Part shown: one piece after another, positions 1 to 11,879 of the stretch | Numbering within the stretch: position 1 is the stretch's first letter | Layout: each line of letters opens with the position of its first letter | NCBI GenBank assembly: GCA_012934845.2 | Contig: WNNJ02001554.1 | Location: 124,001-188,000 of the forward strand | Source: Pomphorhynchus laevis | Taxonomy: Eukaryota; Acanthocephala; Palaeacanthocephala; Echinorhynchida; Pomphorhynchidae | DNA: 64,000 bases | Direction: 5' to 3' | Notes under the pieces: model-generated | The model's database searches: none | What the model was told of the DNA's origin: nothing | The model's input: only the letters and a program-made list of their open reading frames with translations | Position numbers and translations under genes: made by a program

Positions 1-22
1 GCCAGGCTAGACGCAGGTCCGC

Positions 23-1376
23 CTAGTTGCGCAGATATCGAAGTGATCTCATTCCCAAACTCGAGAGCCGATCCTGATATTCCATATGTCTAACCGCTTT
101 AACCATTTTAGAAGACACATTTCGGAAGGCACACGCTAGATTATTGCGTTCTCGTAAGGCGATTGGGTAACAGGCCGGCGAAGCACATCTGAGGATGCTC
201 AAAATAAGTGCTTGTGAGATTGTTTTGAAGCATGAGATGTCAATATGAACAAGAGCTCGGTGAATCAGGCCGATGACTCTTCTCAATTTGGAACATGTAG
301 TGTCAGTATGTAGACGGGTCGATAAGTTAGAACATACATAATCACCTGAATTCTTGTATGAGCTCGTCCTAAGAATAACACTGCTGTTCATATGATAAAT
401 ATGAGCTGACTCGGCCGGACGTCTTAATATGCAAATGTAGGCACACTTTTTTAAATTGAATTTTAACCCTTTCAAAATCGACCAATCATTTATGGTGTTA
501 ATATCATACTGCAAGATGTCTACATCTGAGTCCAAAACTATGGTGCGCCAAATTTTTTAAATCATCAGCATAGAGAACACACTCAGATCTAAGTTTAGGA
601 ATGAGGCCGTTAATATATATGCTGAAAATAACTGAACCGAGTATAGTTCCCCGAGGTACTTCAATATTTGTAGGGAAGCGATCAGATAATTCGCCGTTTA
701 CCCTTACGAAGCAATGACGGTCAGACAAGGTAGATATTGCGCAGTTTTTGAATTAAATTTACATGAAGGACTGTATAAAATGCCTAGAGAAGTCGAAGAA
801 TATGGCGTCAATCGGAATGCCAAAATCATAATATTTGGTCCAGCTATCATGTGATAACAACAATTTCTATAGCGTTGAATAGCCTTTCCGAAAACCATGT
901 TGTTCAGGGTCGAGGATATGGTTCGTTTCTAAGTGAGTGGTGACTTTTCGTAGAGGTAAGCGTTCCAGTACGCGACAGAAGACACATGTGAGGCAAATCG
1001 GTTTGTAGTTACCGATGTCGGAACGAGACCCCTGTTTAAATATGGGGCAGATAAGATAGTGCTTTCAGTCTTAGGGGATCATTCCTAGCACGAGTGTGGC
1101 ACAGAAGATATTATATAGAGGCAAGTATATAGTGCCAGCTAGGTTGCGAATATATGCTGACAGCAATAGATCCGGACCAGCACTTAATGTGCATTTCAGA
1201 CGGGACAACTCGCTGTACACTAAGTCAGATCTAATGAAGTTATCAAGGTCAGAAGTAGTATTAGCTACCAAATCATACGAACTTTCAGTTATTTGCGGTG
1301 GAGCATTCAGTGACGAATTCAGCGATGTGAAGTGTGCGCCGAATACATTCGCAATTTTCTTTAAGTCCAATACCAA
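23..1376 (-). pseudogene. LINE F1 ORF2, reverse transcriptase part (broken)
   Basis: Reverse transcriptase that would copy the LINE RNA at a nicked target. Visible pieces in order: a finger segment with SAGPD (near 1200, the usual PGPDG position), QHGFRKG near 890, FFDFSR near 800, VPRGTILGSVIFSIYINGL near 640 (the usual VPQGSVLGP box) and the catalytic LYADDLK near 560. The C-terminal part (ASPACYP, then QDRLSSLGM) runs to position 23. The pieces lie in several frames with stops between them. Homology to CR1-type reverse transcriptases is clear by order and motif, and the gene cannot be functional. Confidence 0.8.
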
Positions 1377-1719
1377 ATCACCTCGGCTGTTGAGAATAGA
1401 GGAGAACGTGTTAGCTATACGTTTTCTTGATCAAATGTATTTTAAGAGTGAGCCAGGGTCACGATGACATCGTTCGGACAAATTCGTTTCAAAGATTACT
1501 CTCGTACATCTTTTCAAGGATGTTACCCTGCTTCTATACTGTTGGTATTGCTCAAAACTAGAGTTACCTGCATTATAATTACAAAATGCCTTGCGTCGCT
1601 GAGCCAGTGTTTGTTAGAGTTTTTGATTAAACCAACGAGGAGATAAGCCGACGTCAGTTTGACGTACAATTGGGGCGTAGCGGGTAAGTACTGAATACAA
1701 AGTGTCTTTGAAAAAACAG

Positions 1720-2714
1720 TCAGGAGGGATCGATACCCACAATATCAGCATTAGGACACGAAACAGTAGAAAGGAACTCCTTTATTTTGTTGTAGTCGGC
1801 TTTAAAATGGTTGAATATGTTAACACAGGAATCATTGATAGGGGTACTAAGTCCAAGATCTATTAATAAGGTGACATGATCAGAACAACCAACTGGATCC
1901 AAGTGATTAACGCTAATGACAATATGTCCTGGATCAGACAAAACCAGATCAAGAAGAGAACGAGACGTAGAAGATATTATGGTAAATCCGTTGACATGTT
2001 GAGTAAGGTATAGATCATTGATTGTTTAAAGTAACACAATCGAACCAAAATCAGAAGGCGAATTACAACTGTATGTATTCCAATCTATTGTAGACATGTT
2101 AAAGTCACCAACAACCAATATCGGCCTATTAGGATCCGATAGCTGGTATAAACGTTGCATGATGCTATCAGTACATGAAGTAGGGATGCGGTAAACGACT
2201 ACAAGTATCAAGGGGAATGGGCAGAAAACCCAGATCAAGAAAAGAACGATACGTAGAAGATATTCTTGTAAATCCAGAATGTGCGGTATAATCTGATCGC
2301 TAAAAGTTCTTTTGAAGTTAGAGGGTCGTTAAAAGTTTGTAGGACAAGGAACTTTATCGTGTCACGTATATATAGTAATACACCACCACTCTGTTTAGCT
2401 ATTCTATCGCTGCGGCACGCAATATATCCTTTTAACAAAATTTCATTATATAAGATAGAAGGGTTTAGCCACGATTCCGTAAAAATTGCAATTATCGGTT
2501 GACGCTCGTAAATCAGTAATCCAATCTCATCAATTTTATTAAACACACTACGCACATTAGAGTATAGAATTTGGTGGGAAGCTTTATTTATTGTACATTT
2601 ATATGACGAAATCTTTTGAGTTCCCGACTTGAACAAGGCGATAGAGCTTTTTATGAAATTTTGGTACATGCACTCTGTAGGCATGCGGTCGGCGTTAAGC
2701 ACACTGGGAAGCAA
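1720..2714 (-). pseudogene. LINE F1 ORF2, APE-type endonuclease part (broken)
   Basis: N-terminal endonuclease domain of ORF2, which nicks target DNA for priming. Recognisable segments: YSNVRSVFNKIDEI near 2580, FTESWLN near 2480 (catalytic E of the TETWL box), SGGVLLYIRD near 2390, VVGDFN near 2110 (the GDFN box) and VGCSDHVTLL near 1890 (the SDH catalytic box). The segments fall in at least three reading frames. Immediately downstream on this strand is the reverse transcriptase part. Confidence 0.8.
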
Positions 2715-2813
2715 TATCTGCTTTGTTCAATAGGCCTTGCCAACGAATGTGGAGGCGTCGCCGCTTATCTGAAAATTCTGAATTGTTAAGTTGTTTTCAC
2801 CATGTGCCAGTCT

Positions 2814-3866
2814 TTAAGCTAGTTCCGATTTTGCCATTGATAGACGTGTACGATCAGCGGGGTCCAGGTCTCTAAAAATACGGATGCCGGAACCTTCCAG
2901 GGGAAATCGGTTACAATGTATGAGCTGCACAATTTCACATGAAGTAAACATAATTTTGATGAGGCGTGGTCGATCATTGGCGGACGAAGGGGCACAACCT
3001 AGCAGAAACACAGCTCTGAGACGCATATCTCTCACAGCTTCACAAGATGATGATCCATTTAAGACTGTCGTTAGAATAGATCGGACATAGATTAAGTCAT
3101 GGATTAAGAGTTCGTTTGAACGACCAGTACTATGTACAAGGGTACGATTGTGTTTTTCGTGAGAAGCACTAATACAATATACCTTAACTGGTTGCGTGTT
3201 ATGAGATAGTGGGTTTATACTAATTTCTGGAGTTTGCGATCTATCAGATGACCGGGTAGGCAGAGTTTAGTCGTTGTTTATAGCCGTTTCAGTCATATAA
3301 CTGGTCGGTCTTACTACAAAACGCCCATCATTGTTAACCGAGACCGTCTGTTCGCCAATATTCATCGGCATATTTTGATATCTTCCGCGATTGTCATCAC
3401 AAAAAGTCGATTGGTTGCAATCAGTACATCGAACATTATCATTTGTTTGGCTTGTTAAACGATTTGGAACATGACGTGATACTGAATCTAGCTGGGCATA
3501 GGAACTATTTGGTGATGGTAACTTGTTACCTGATAGCAACAAACAAACTTGTCTCTAAAGTTCAAGAACATTTGTCTGTAAAGTAGCTGCGCAAAATCCA
3601 CAAATAAAATCTTTATCAAGGAAACTGACAGGTAGTTGACGTGGTATCCACACAGTGATCCAAACAGGACATTGTGAATTAGAACATTTAATGTTACGGC
3701 GACTACTTCTGTCTGTAGATGATATGTCCTGGGACATATCAACAGTAGTGGCCTGCAAGGCTTGCTCGTCTTTCGACCGATTTTCATGTTGTCTTACTGA
3801 ACGCTCACTGTTATCATTTCGCTTAGAAGAAAAAACAGCTGCTTTACGTGACTGACCTCTTGTCAT
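2814..3866 (-). pseudogene. LINE F1 ORF1: zinc finger plus RRM-like protein (broken)
   Basis: RNA-binding ORF1 protein. It starts at an ATG at 3866. Residues C61, C66, C89 and C92 make a C-x4-C, C-x2-C finger with a W three residues after the second C, the same layout as the ORF1 fingers of F2 and F3 in this window; PHD-like fingers are known in CR1 ORF1. The C-terminal section near 2820-2990 (RPRLIKIMF, then IFRDLDPADRTRL) matches the conserved tail of CR1-group ORF1, where a basic region follows the RRM. Frame changes near 3550 and again before 3035 break it. Confidence 0.7.
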
Positions 3867-3883
3867 TTGTAATTTCGTTTCTC

Positions 3884-3971
3884 GTTCCTCGTTGTTTTGT
3901 GTTCCTCGTTGTTTTGTGTTCCTCGTTGTTTTGTGTTCCTCGTTGTTTTGTGTTCCTTGTTCCTCGTTGTA
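3884..3971 (-). repeat. 17-bp tandem repeats at the 5' end of LINE F1
   Basis: Four perfect copies of a 17-bp unit (on the plus strand GTTCCTCGTTGTTTTGT) plus a fifth, partial copy, just upstream of the ORF1 start at 3866. Short tandem units in a LINE 5' region can carry the internal promoter, as known for mouse L1 monomers. Whether they do so here is inference. Confidence 0.8.
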
Positions 3972-4390
3972 GTTCTTGTTGTAAGTAGTTTTAATTGTAT
4001 GTTTTGATCTTGTAAGTTTTTATAACCAAAAGATTTTCCTCCTAATGATCTCTAATCCTTATTATGGTACATCGTTGTAATTAACTTGATCACTTATAAC
4101 TTTTTGTATATATTTTTCTCACAAATGTATGTTATTTATTTCTCTAACTTTTTTAGGTCATTTAAATCATTTCTGATTTCAAATTAAATCAGCGTTGGTA
4201 GGGAAAGTTCTACCTTCAATTTGAAAACCTACATATTTTGCAATTAATTACTATTATCAAACTAGTCATCAATAGTTTGCTTCCTAATTTTAAGTTAATT
4301 TAATTTTTTAAGTCATTGCTACAATTGAAATTTTTGATGACTGCAAATTACTTTAATCCTATCTATAAGTCAACCAACAATGACTCACTA

Positions 4391-4417
4391 CATTTCGAAA
4401 TTAGTAAACCTCATCAG
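4391..4417 (-). other. Hammerhead-like core, isolated and weak
   Basis: On the minus strand CTGATGA (4417-4411) is followed after 14 bases by GAAA (4396-4393). The segment between them pairs poorly (G-C and G-U only), and I see no convincing stem I or stem III. It may be a decayed piece of one of the hammerhead-bearing repeats, or chance. The rest of 3972-4524 is AT-rich with no gene. Confidence 0.25.
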
Positions 4418-4524
4418 CTACTGATTTATTACTAATGTAGGCTGACGATCACTCGACTCATCCGATGTATTAACTATTATATTAGATTGAATGAAAAACT
4501 GTTATTATATATTTTCCAAATTTA

Positions 4525-5572
4525 ATTGAAATCATTTCTAATTTCAATCATTTCTAATTCCAATCTATATTCAATCATTTCTAATTTTAATCATTGCTTA
4601 GTTCAATCATTTCTGATTTTAATCGTTTCTGATTTTGGTCATTTTTGATTTAAATCATTTCTGATTTTAGACATTTCTGATTTTAGTCATTTCTGATTTT
4701 AGTCATATCTGATTTCAATTATATCTGATTTTAGATCAAACATCTTTCAATCATTTCCGATTTTAGTCATTTCTGATTTCATATATTTTTGATTTCAATC
4801 ATTTCTGATTTTAGTCATTTCTGATTTCATATATTTTTGATTTCAATCATTTCTGATTTTAGTCATTTCTGATTTCATATATTTTTGATTTCAATCATTT
4901 CTGATTTTAGTCATTTCTGATTTCATATATTTTTGATTTCAATCATTTCTGATTTTAGTCATTTCTGATTTCATATATTTTTGATTTCAATCATTTCTGA
5001 TTTTAGTCATTTCTGATTTCATATATTTTTGATTTCAATCATTTCTGATTTTAGTCATTTCTGATTTCATATATTTTTGATTTCAATCATTTCTGATTTT
5101 AGTCATTTCTGATTTCATATATTTTTGATTTCAATCATTTCTGATTTTAGACATTTCTGATTTTAGTCATTTCTGATTTTAGTCATTTCTGATTTCAATT
5201 ATATCTGATTTTAGATCAAAAATCTTTCAATCATTTCTGATTTTAGTCATTTCTGATTTCATATATTTTTGATTTCAATCATTTCTGATTTTAGTCATTT
5301 CTGATTTCATATATTTTTGATTTCAATCATTTCTGATTTTAGTCATTTCTGATTTCATATATTTTTGATTTCAATCATTTCTGATTTTAGTCATTTCTGA
5401 TTTCATATATTTTTGATTTCAATCATTTCTGATTTTAGTCATTTCTGATTTCATATATTTTTGATTTCAATCATTTCTGATTTTAGTCATTTCTGATTTT
5501 AGTCATTTCTGATTTCAATTATTTTTGATTTTAGATCAAAAATCTTTCAATCATTTCTGATTTTAGAATCAG
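4525..5572. repeat. Minisatellite, 16-bp monomers in 48-bp higher-order units (left part)
   Basis: Variants of a 16-bp monomer around TCATTTCTGATTTTAG. In the homogeneous core (about 4760-5530) three monomer types alternate strictly, TCATTTCTGATTTTAG, TCATTTCTGATTTCAT and ATATTTTTGATTTCAA, giving an exact 48-bp period. The left edge (4525-4760) is more diverged. Short interruptions contain TTTTAGATCAAAAATC, a near-palindrome. The same array type resumes at 14681 on the other side of a block of mobile elements. Confidence 0.95.
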
Positions 5573-5823
5573 ATTGAACTTTCTTGGCTGCTTAATAAAC
5601 TACTTACATCTGAGATATATTAACATACAATCGTCCAGCTTAACAAGCTCATACAAGTCCAGCTCATACAAGACTAACTAAATTGGATTAACTAACTACA
5701 TTGGATTACTAACTACTTACAAAGAGAGAGCAAGGAGAGGTCATACAATAATCACCTTAAAAAAGTTTGAGATCTAAAGTAAATACAATATATTAACATA
5801 CATTTTATTGTTTTCGTACTATT

Positions 5824-6969
5824 ATGAAGAACAAGAAGGTTAAATCTACAAGTTATTAAGTACAGTGTGACTCTGATGATTGTCGACGCTGGTCGACTAT
5901 TACAATCGCTACTGATTCAAATGATAATTATAGTGGGTCATTTATGTGTGGATTTTGCGCTTCCCTGCGCATTCAATCACTAGAAGAGGAAATAAGTGTT
6001 TTAAGAAAAGCAATTCAAAATATAAATCATTGCCAGTGCAACATGAATTCCAAGGATGCATTAACAAATACATTCAATAACAGCACTCCTGTTTTATCAA
6101 ATTCAACTGTGCATTCTAGTGGGTCAATTGTAAATGTTCACAACAAGAGACTCGAAGTAAGCGATTGCATAATGAATCAGTGTACAACAGGGAATGAGAT
6201 ATTGCAAAATTCCACTAGCAATCATCATATCAATCCAATATCCAATATTACCCCACAAACTCACTCTACACGGGTATGGAAGAATATTAAAGGACGTCAT
6301 TTTCGAAGTTCATCCAGTATTGGTCAACAAAATTTGCAACTTGATTCCAAACTTGGTGGATCCAACTGTAAAGATCATTCCAGGGATATTAATTCAATGT
6401 CTAAATCGTCAGTGATGGTTGCAAATGTCGGAGAATTTTCCGTACATAAAACAGGAAATGGCCAGAATAAAGAACCATTAGCACAACCGCAAGATATTAA
6501 TGCGCGAATGCGTGGCGAAAACCGAGATCGGTGCGTAATCTTTGCTAATATACCGGAATCTAACTCTTCGGAGCCTCAGCTACGTATTGATCATGACGTG
6601 AGTAGAGTTCGGGAAGTATTATCAAAAATATTTACTTCAGGTGAGGAATCTATAGCCTCATCTCTTCTAGTGAACTCATTGTTCAGGTTAGGTAAGAAAA
6701 ATGAAGAACGTCCACGCTTATTGAAAGTGGTATGTAAATCGTCCGACAATGTTAACGAGATCTTACGCAGAGGGTATAAATTAAAAGGTCAAACTACTAA
6801 AATCTTTAAGGATCTCAGCATTCAGGATCGTAAGATGCGACATCAAGCTTGGGAAGAGCTAAAGTCCAGGAATGCTTCTGGTGAAAAGGACTTGACAATA
6901 AGAAATTTTCGTGTCGTTCGAAGAAAGCCATTTGTACGTTGGAATCCAATCGGTCCGTTAATTGCTTAG
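5824..6969 (+). pseudogene. LINE F2 ORF1: zinc finger, RRM-like RNA-binding protein
   Basis: The first in-frame ATG is at 5824. Codon 12 (5857-5859) is TAA, after which the frame stays open to 6969, about 381 codons in all. Codons 15 and 20 (Cys), 23 (Trp) and 42 and 45 (Cys) form the C-x4-C, C-x2-C finger, so a start at the next ATG (5944) would remove half of it. A short helical stretch (SLEEEISVLRKAIQ) follows, then a Ser/Asn-rich linker. An RRM-like region begins near RCVIFANIPES (6530). The conserved tail has RPRLLKVV, IFKDLSIQDR and FVRWNPIG. In CR1 elements this protein coats the RNA. ORF2 overlaps its end in another frame. Confidence 0.85.
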
Positions 6970-9848
6970 GTATTGATCTATCCTCGTTGGATATATTTCC
7001 TACTGGACTATATATAAACGCAGAAACCAGTAAATGCTCAACTCCAATTATTAACGTCGCTTACACAAATATTCATAGTATAGTATCGAAGATTGACGAA
7101 TTTCGGAACAGATTCTTTACATATAAACCTCAAATAATTGCAGTTACCGAAACTTGGCTGAATCATGATATTGCTGATAGTATGGTAGCTGTGGATGGGT
7201 ATTATATCATCAGGGTTGATCGTAAAGTTCGACGAGGAGGCGGTGTTGCACTTTATGTCGATCAATGTATAGGTGTTGACGATTTTGAATGTTATACTGA
7301 CACATATGGTACTTGTGAACTGATGGTGGCGAGTCTATCCCATGTAAGAAATAAAGTTACTATTGCACTATGTTATAGATCTCCATGTAGCTTCATTCTC
7401 ACTAAGGAATTCTCAGATATTTTGACAAAGGCAGCAATGGGTGACCGGTTCCTCTGTTTAGGAGACTTCAATATTTCCAGCATCAATATGGATGATCCTC
7501 ATTCAGGAATAACATCTTCTAATAAACTAGATCATGACTTGTGGAATTTTCTGTTAGATAGCCTACTTCTTGTTCAGCATGTATCAGCACCAACTAGGAT
7601 TATGAATGATCAAAGTTGTTTGTTGGATTTAATATTATCTAAATCATTAACAGATGTGCGTGACATTATGCATGAAGCACCCATAGGAGTTAGTGATCAT
7701 TGTGTATTGCTTTTTCACTTCTCAGGGATTTCAAATAATATTATTGACGAAGTCGAAACTAAAATCTTCAAGCATTGTTGGTATCATGCGGATCAGTGTA
7801 AAATTCATCAAGCAGCATCGACTATGAACTTTGTAGGCGCTAGCGACGATGTTGAAGATTGTTGGAAGGTTTTCCGTTCAGCAATGTGTGAAATAATAGA
7901 AACATATGTTCCTACCAAGATCACGCATAAAAATAAAAAAGTGAATCCTCCGTGGTTTAATAGAGAACTTAAATCAGAACTAAGACGAAGAAACCGACTG
8001 TTTAAATTAAGCTGCAAGGACAATACTTATCGACAGGAATACGTCAATTGTCGTAACGTTTTCGAAAAGCTTAAAAAACGCAAAAAATTTAACTACGAAA
8101 TGACAATAGCTGCGGACTTTCATAGTACACCAAAACGATTTTGGGCTCACATACGTAGAAATAGGACAATTCCTCCTGCGATTTCGTCTCTTCGTATTAA
8201 TGATAACTTTATCACATCGCCTCAAGATGTAGCCGACACGTTTGCGTCGACTTTTCAACTCGTAACTAATAACACAGAAATTAACCAGCAATCTCGTGTA
8301 AGTCATTCACGAAGTTATTTTGATGTCACTACCGAGGAGGTTTATAGTGAGTTAAATTCTTTACGACATTCACCACCTGGTCCGGATGGATTACATCCCC
8401 AGATACTAAAGATATTATCTACATGTATTGCTTCACCGTTAGCTTATTTGTTTCAACTATCACTAGCTAAGTCAATTCTACCATTAGATTGGAAAATCGC
8501 CACTGTAGTGCCAGTCCACAAAAAAGGAGATCGTCACAATCCTGAAAATTATAGAGCAATAAGCCTTACAAGTGTCGTATGTAAGATGTTAGAGCGCATA
8601 TTGTATCGGCGATTACTATCCTATCTTGAATCATCGAACTTGTTAGATAATTTGCAACATGGTTTTCGTCCTGGTCGTTCTTGCATGTCTAATCTTTTAT
8701 GTGCACGCGAAGCATGGGTTGATGCAGTTGCGCAGGGTAATGCAGTTGATGTCATGTATTTCGACTTCAGTCGGGCCTTTGATAGAGTTCCCCACAATAT
8801 GTTGATTGAGGCTCTTGCAGATTACGGAATTGAAATTTCTATTATTCGATGGATTCACGCTTTCCTATCTGATCGTTCTTTCAGAGTTCGAGTTGGAAAT
8901 TGTCTATCTAGACCGTCAAATTTATCAATGGGTGTTCCTTAGGGATCGGTGTTGGGTCCATTATTATTCGTCATATTTCTGAATAGTTTGATACGCTCTC
9001 TAAAATGTAAAAAATTAGCATTCGCGGATGATCTTAAAATATGGAATGTCATTACATGCTATGCCGATATGCAACACTTACAAGATGACATAAATATGGT
9101 TAATAGATGGAGCGAACTGACCGGAATCATGATTAACATTACTAAATGTGTCCACCTCAGATTTGGTCGTAGTGATTTACCAAATGATTATTCTGTTTGC
9201 GGTGAGATTATTCCCACAAATTCATACACAAAAGATCTTGGGATAATTGTTCAGAATTCGTTTAAAACCGACCTCAATACTGAAAATATATGCAACATGT
9301 CGAGAAAAATTATTTACATGATCAAAAATACCTTTAGTTCGCTTCCACCGTCCCAGTTCTCACTATTATATAAGGCGTTGATCAGACCAATCATTGATTA
9401 TGCTTCGCCGGCGACTTTTCCTTCTACGCGTGGTGAAATAAACCAATTAGAAAAGATTCTTCGCCGATTTTCCAAGCTATGTTCTGGTCTTCGGAACATC
9501 GCCTACTGTGATAGACTAAGCCAACTAAATATTACTTCAGTTTACAAGAGATATGTGTACAATGATTTATTACAGTTATGGCGAATGATCCATGTTTTTC
9601 CTGGTTATCCATCGGAATCCGTTATTCTAAATGATCGCCCGAGCCACAGAGGACACTCTTTATCAGTTGTTGTGCAATCACACGGGAAATGTCATAGATA
9701 CTTGCGATTATCTCACAGAGCGGTAAACCTATGGAACCTATTGCCGAATTCGATCGTGTCTATGGCACAGTACAAATCTTTCCAGAATGCGCTGAGCATG
9801 TGGATAAAAAGAGAAGATTCTTTGCAGGAAATATATAACTATATGTGA
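6885..9848 (+). pseudogene. LINE F2 ORF2: APE endonuclease and reverse transcriptase
   Basis: The frame is open from 6885 to 9848 except for one TAG at 8940-8942, exactly where the GVPQGSVLGP box needs Gln (read GVP-stop-GSVLGP), most simply a C-to-T change. There is no ATG before codon MVAVDG (about 7181), which lies inside the endonuclease, so ORF2 probably depended on reinitiation or frameshifting from ORF1. Endonuclease boxes: YTNIHSIVSKIDEF, VTETWL, GDFN, VSDHCVL. Reverse transcriptase boxes: PGPDGLHPQ near 8378, YRAISLTSV, QHGFRPGRSC, YFDFSRAFDRVPH and AFADDLKIW near 9022. The C-terminus has the usual CR1 tail (RGHSLSVV, HRAVNLWNLLP). Confidence 0.92.
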
Positions 9849-9870
9849 CAATTTATTATTGCTGAACTAC

Positions 9871-9935
9871 TTTTTTCTTTCTTTTTTTTCTTTCTTTTTT
9901 TCTTTCTTTTTTTTTCTTTCTTTTTTCCTTTTCTT
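9871..9935 (+). repeat. T-rich simple repeat in the F2 3' untranslated region
   Basis: Runs of T separated by single C bases, just after the ORF2 stop. A similar but shorter T-rich stretch follows ORF2 in the second F2 copy (20350-20385), so it is part of the element and not target DNA. Confidence 0.8.
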
Positions 9936-10021
9936 AATATTGTGATCAGACAAAATGACTCTTTATGTGTCAAAGTCTTGTAATAAATAATAATTTTTTT
10001 TAATTTTAAATTTTTATTATT

Positions 10022-11493
10022 AATAATAAATAACGAATACACATTATACCCGCAAATGGGCATTAGTTCAACGATAGAAATCATTGTCTACAATTTCTTC
10101 TGAGAAAACCTGATTCAAGCTGTTTAACATAGTTCCGTCTGACTGTATTGCACCGTTCTTGCGTAAACGTGGGGCTCGTAAACATGCTGAGGCGGAGCGG
10201 GCTATTTCAATGGATATTTTCCTTTTGATCCGAGTGAGCGTTTCGGCGTATTCTGCATTCGTTCGGCGAGAGATTGCACCAGAAAGGGTTTTCAGTAATT
10301 TGATTGCCTGATCCCCCAATCCACCAGATGAAGATAATACGAACGGAATGAATGTCCCTCGTTCCACCTCCACTATTCTTTCATTGTATTTAGACAATTT
10401 TCGTTGTTCATTGTACTGAAAATTTGCTTCGAGAGATCTAGAGCTACTGGCCTGAGCAAAAACCGAAAAAACCGTAACGTCTAGAAACGTCCGCTCAAAC
10501 CAATCGTTGCCAAGTCCAGAACAAACAATATCAAGCCGGGCACTAATGTCACGTGTAGTTGTGCGTTCCATAAATTTTAGATTTGCAGGTACTGTGCTTA
10601 GGACCGGCTCCGTGTTCACAGAGTTACACACTCGAGAAAGCTCTATGGCAAGTATGTCCCTTATAGCGTTGTGGCGTATAATAGGAAGGCCCCCGTTTCT
10701 ACAAGCAAGTGCATGACTTATATCCAGCTTCTCACCACAAGGACAAAAACGATTCGTCAGGTCTGAAGGCACTTGTCCATAACGGCTGGCTATGGCATCT
10801 TTGAATTGATTGGAAGATAGATTGTGCTTTTCGGTTGATAGAGGCAATGCACTTAACCACGATGATGCACCTGATCGCATCGCATGCGTAATCGCGTTGT
10901 GAACTGAAGAATCAAAATTGTCAGCTACGCTATGTAGTCGCTCTTTCAACCTGCTCATTCGTATGGAAGTAATATCTAGTAATCTTGATTTTTGAATATC
11001 ATATAGAGCTTCTGCTTGGACACCGATGTCATACGTTGATGCGAGAGATAATGAGCTATCGTACTCTAGACTCAATGTAAAGGTGGGGTCCACAATTCCA
11101 AGTCCTCCCAGCTTTAAAGGAGATGTGAGTAACACCTTCCAATTCTGATTTAGATTCCAATCTGCGAAAAGGGGAAGAAGAACATCTCTAAGTGCAGATC
11201 CCAAGTCCGTTAACCAGTATTCATGACACTTGGCAACCACTGCTAGTTTTCGCACAAGTGCGGTCCATTTGTATGCTTTTAACCGAATAGTATCTTCCAC
11301 AAACTCTGCAGACCCTATTGAAGCACCCAAGATCATTGTTCCGTTGATCGAGGTTTTGATGTCTGGTGAGGGAATATCATGAATAGAGATCGGGAAATGC
11401 GACAGAAGTACACTCTTTTCTGGATTCACATGGTAGCCGAATTTAGGACCCTCGTGAATCAGTAAATCCCATACCGTTTTCAGTTCATCCGAC
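10022..11493 (-). mobile_element. REL-type LINE copy B, 5'-truncated
   Basis: 3' part of a non-LTR retrotransposon with a restriction-like endonuclease. The 3' untranslated region holds CCCGCAAATGGGC (10050-10062, plus strand), a short self-pairing box also present at the 3' end of copy C (11910). Both ends abut TAA-rich DNA (9980-10021 and 11494-11535). The 5' edge at 11493 cuts the reverse transcriptase. Confidence 0.85.
10068..11493 (-). pseudogene. REL LINE copy B: end of reverse transcriptase, zinc region and endonuclease
   Basis: The frame is open from the truncation point at 11493 to the stop at 10068, with no internal break; there is no genuine start because the N-terminal half is missing. 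The first residues (VWDLLIHEGPKFGYHVNPEKS) correspond to the segment just after the YADD box in copy C. Then come KLGGLGIVDP, a Cys/His region (CPCGEKLDISHALAC and RNGG) and a restriction-like endonuclease with ARLDIVC and FLDVTVF, the expected acidic residues of the PD-(D/E)xK fold. The tail ends in IEIARSASACLRAPR. It is the same family as copy C but clearly diverged. Confidence 0.88.
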
Positions 11494-11535
11494 TAATAAA
11501 TAATAAATAATAATAATATATTAATAAATAATTTT
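11494..11535. repeat. TAA-rich microsatellite between REL copies
   Basis: TAATAAATAATAAT-type sequence directly at the 5' truncation of copy B. It probably is the target DNA or the tail of the neighbouring insert. Similar TAA-rich tracts border copy C. Confidence 0.8.
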
Positions 11536-11539
11536 TTTT

Positions 11540-11760
11540 TAAGAGAAGATTTATTCAAGAGAAAAAAAAGAAGTAAAATGTTCTACAAACTAGAAAAGTT
11601 TCTTGCACTGTCAAGCACATTGTCCCGACATATTACTCAACGGAGTGCAGCGGACTTGTAATGATGCTGCTCTTGCTAGCGCTAGTCCCGTTTTGATCCT
11701 CAAATCACGCATGCATTCGTTGTATGGCCGAGTAGATTTTATAGATTGACGCCTGCATAT
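11540..11760 (-). pseudogene. REL LINE 3' fragment, different subfamily
   Basis: The minus strand reads RPYNECMRDLRIKTGLALARAA and then SLQVRCTP, ending at a stop at 11611. This matches the C-terminal tail of REL copies B and C (SIEIARSASACLRA and SIALAQAASMCIRA), but the surrounding residues differ, so it comes from another subfamily. Only the last 45 or so codons and the 3' untranslated region remain. Confidence 0.7.
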
Positions 11761-11785
11761 TTGTCGTAGCACCTTTGAAGAATAA

Positions 11786-11874
11786 TAGCACCATTAAATA
11801 ATAGCACCATTAAATAATAGTAGCACCATTAAATAATAATAGCACCATTAAATAGTAGCACCATTAAATAATAA
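11786..11874. repeat. Short tandem repeat, TAGCACCATTAAATAA unit
   Basis: Five copies of TAGCACCATTAAATAA separated by zero to four extra bases (mostly TAA steps). It sits at the 3' end of REL copy C and may mark its target or tail. Confidence 0.8.
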
Positions 11875-11879
11875 TTTCC

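Larger units (their letters stand above)
1..3971 (-). mobile_element. CR1-like LINE (family F1), decayed, 3' end outside window
   Basis: Reading leftward from about 3971 the minus strand gives, in order, a 5' region of short tandem repeats, an ORF1 with a zinc finger and RRM-like tail, an APE-type endonuclease and a reverse transcriptase. This is the standard order of a CR1-group non-LTR retrotransposon. The frame changes many times, so the copy is old and inactive. The 3' end lies beyond position 1. The zinc-finger spacing is the same as in families F2 and F3 of this window, but the proteins are clearly diverged, so I treat it as a separate family. Confidence 0.85.
5576..9990 (+). mobile_element. 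CR1-like LINE (family F2), nearly intact copy 1
   Basis: Begins just after the minisatellite and ends in TAATAAATAATAAT near 9985. It contains a 5' leader, ORF1 (zinc finger and RRM-like), ORF2 (endonuclease and reverse transcriptase) and a T-rich 3' untranslated region. The 3' region shares TGTGATCAG and CTTGTAATA with the second F2 copy at 15858-20445, which supports the 3' boundary. I count only one in-frame stop in each ORF, so this is the youngest-looking CR1-like copy here. The exact 5' edge between 5573 and 5820 is uncertain. Confidence 0.85.

Noticed and set aside
8940-8942. TAG as a reassigned Gln codon (GVP-TAG-GSVLGP)
   Set aside because: Other stops in the LINEs replace different residues (for example Leu near 18938), and F3 and F4 use normal codons there, so a simple mutation is the better explanation.
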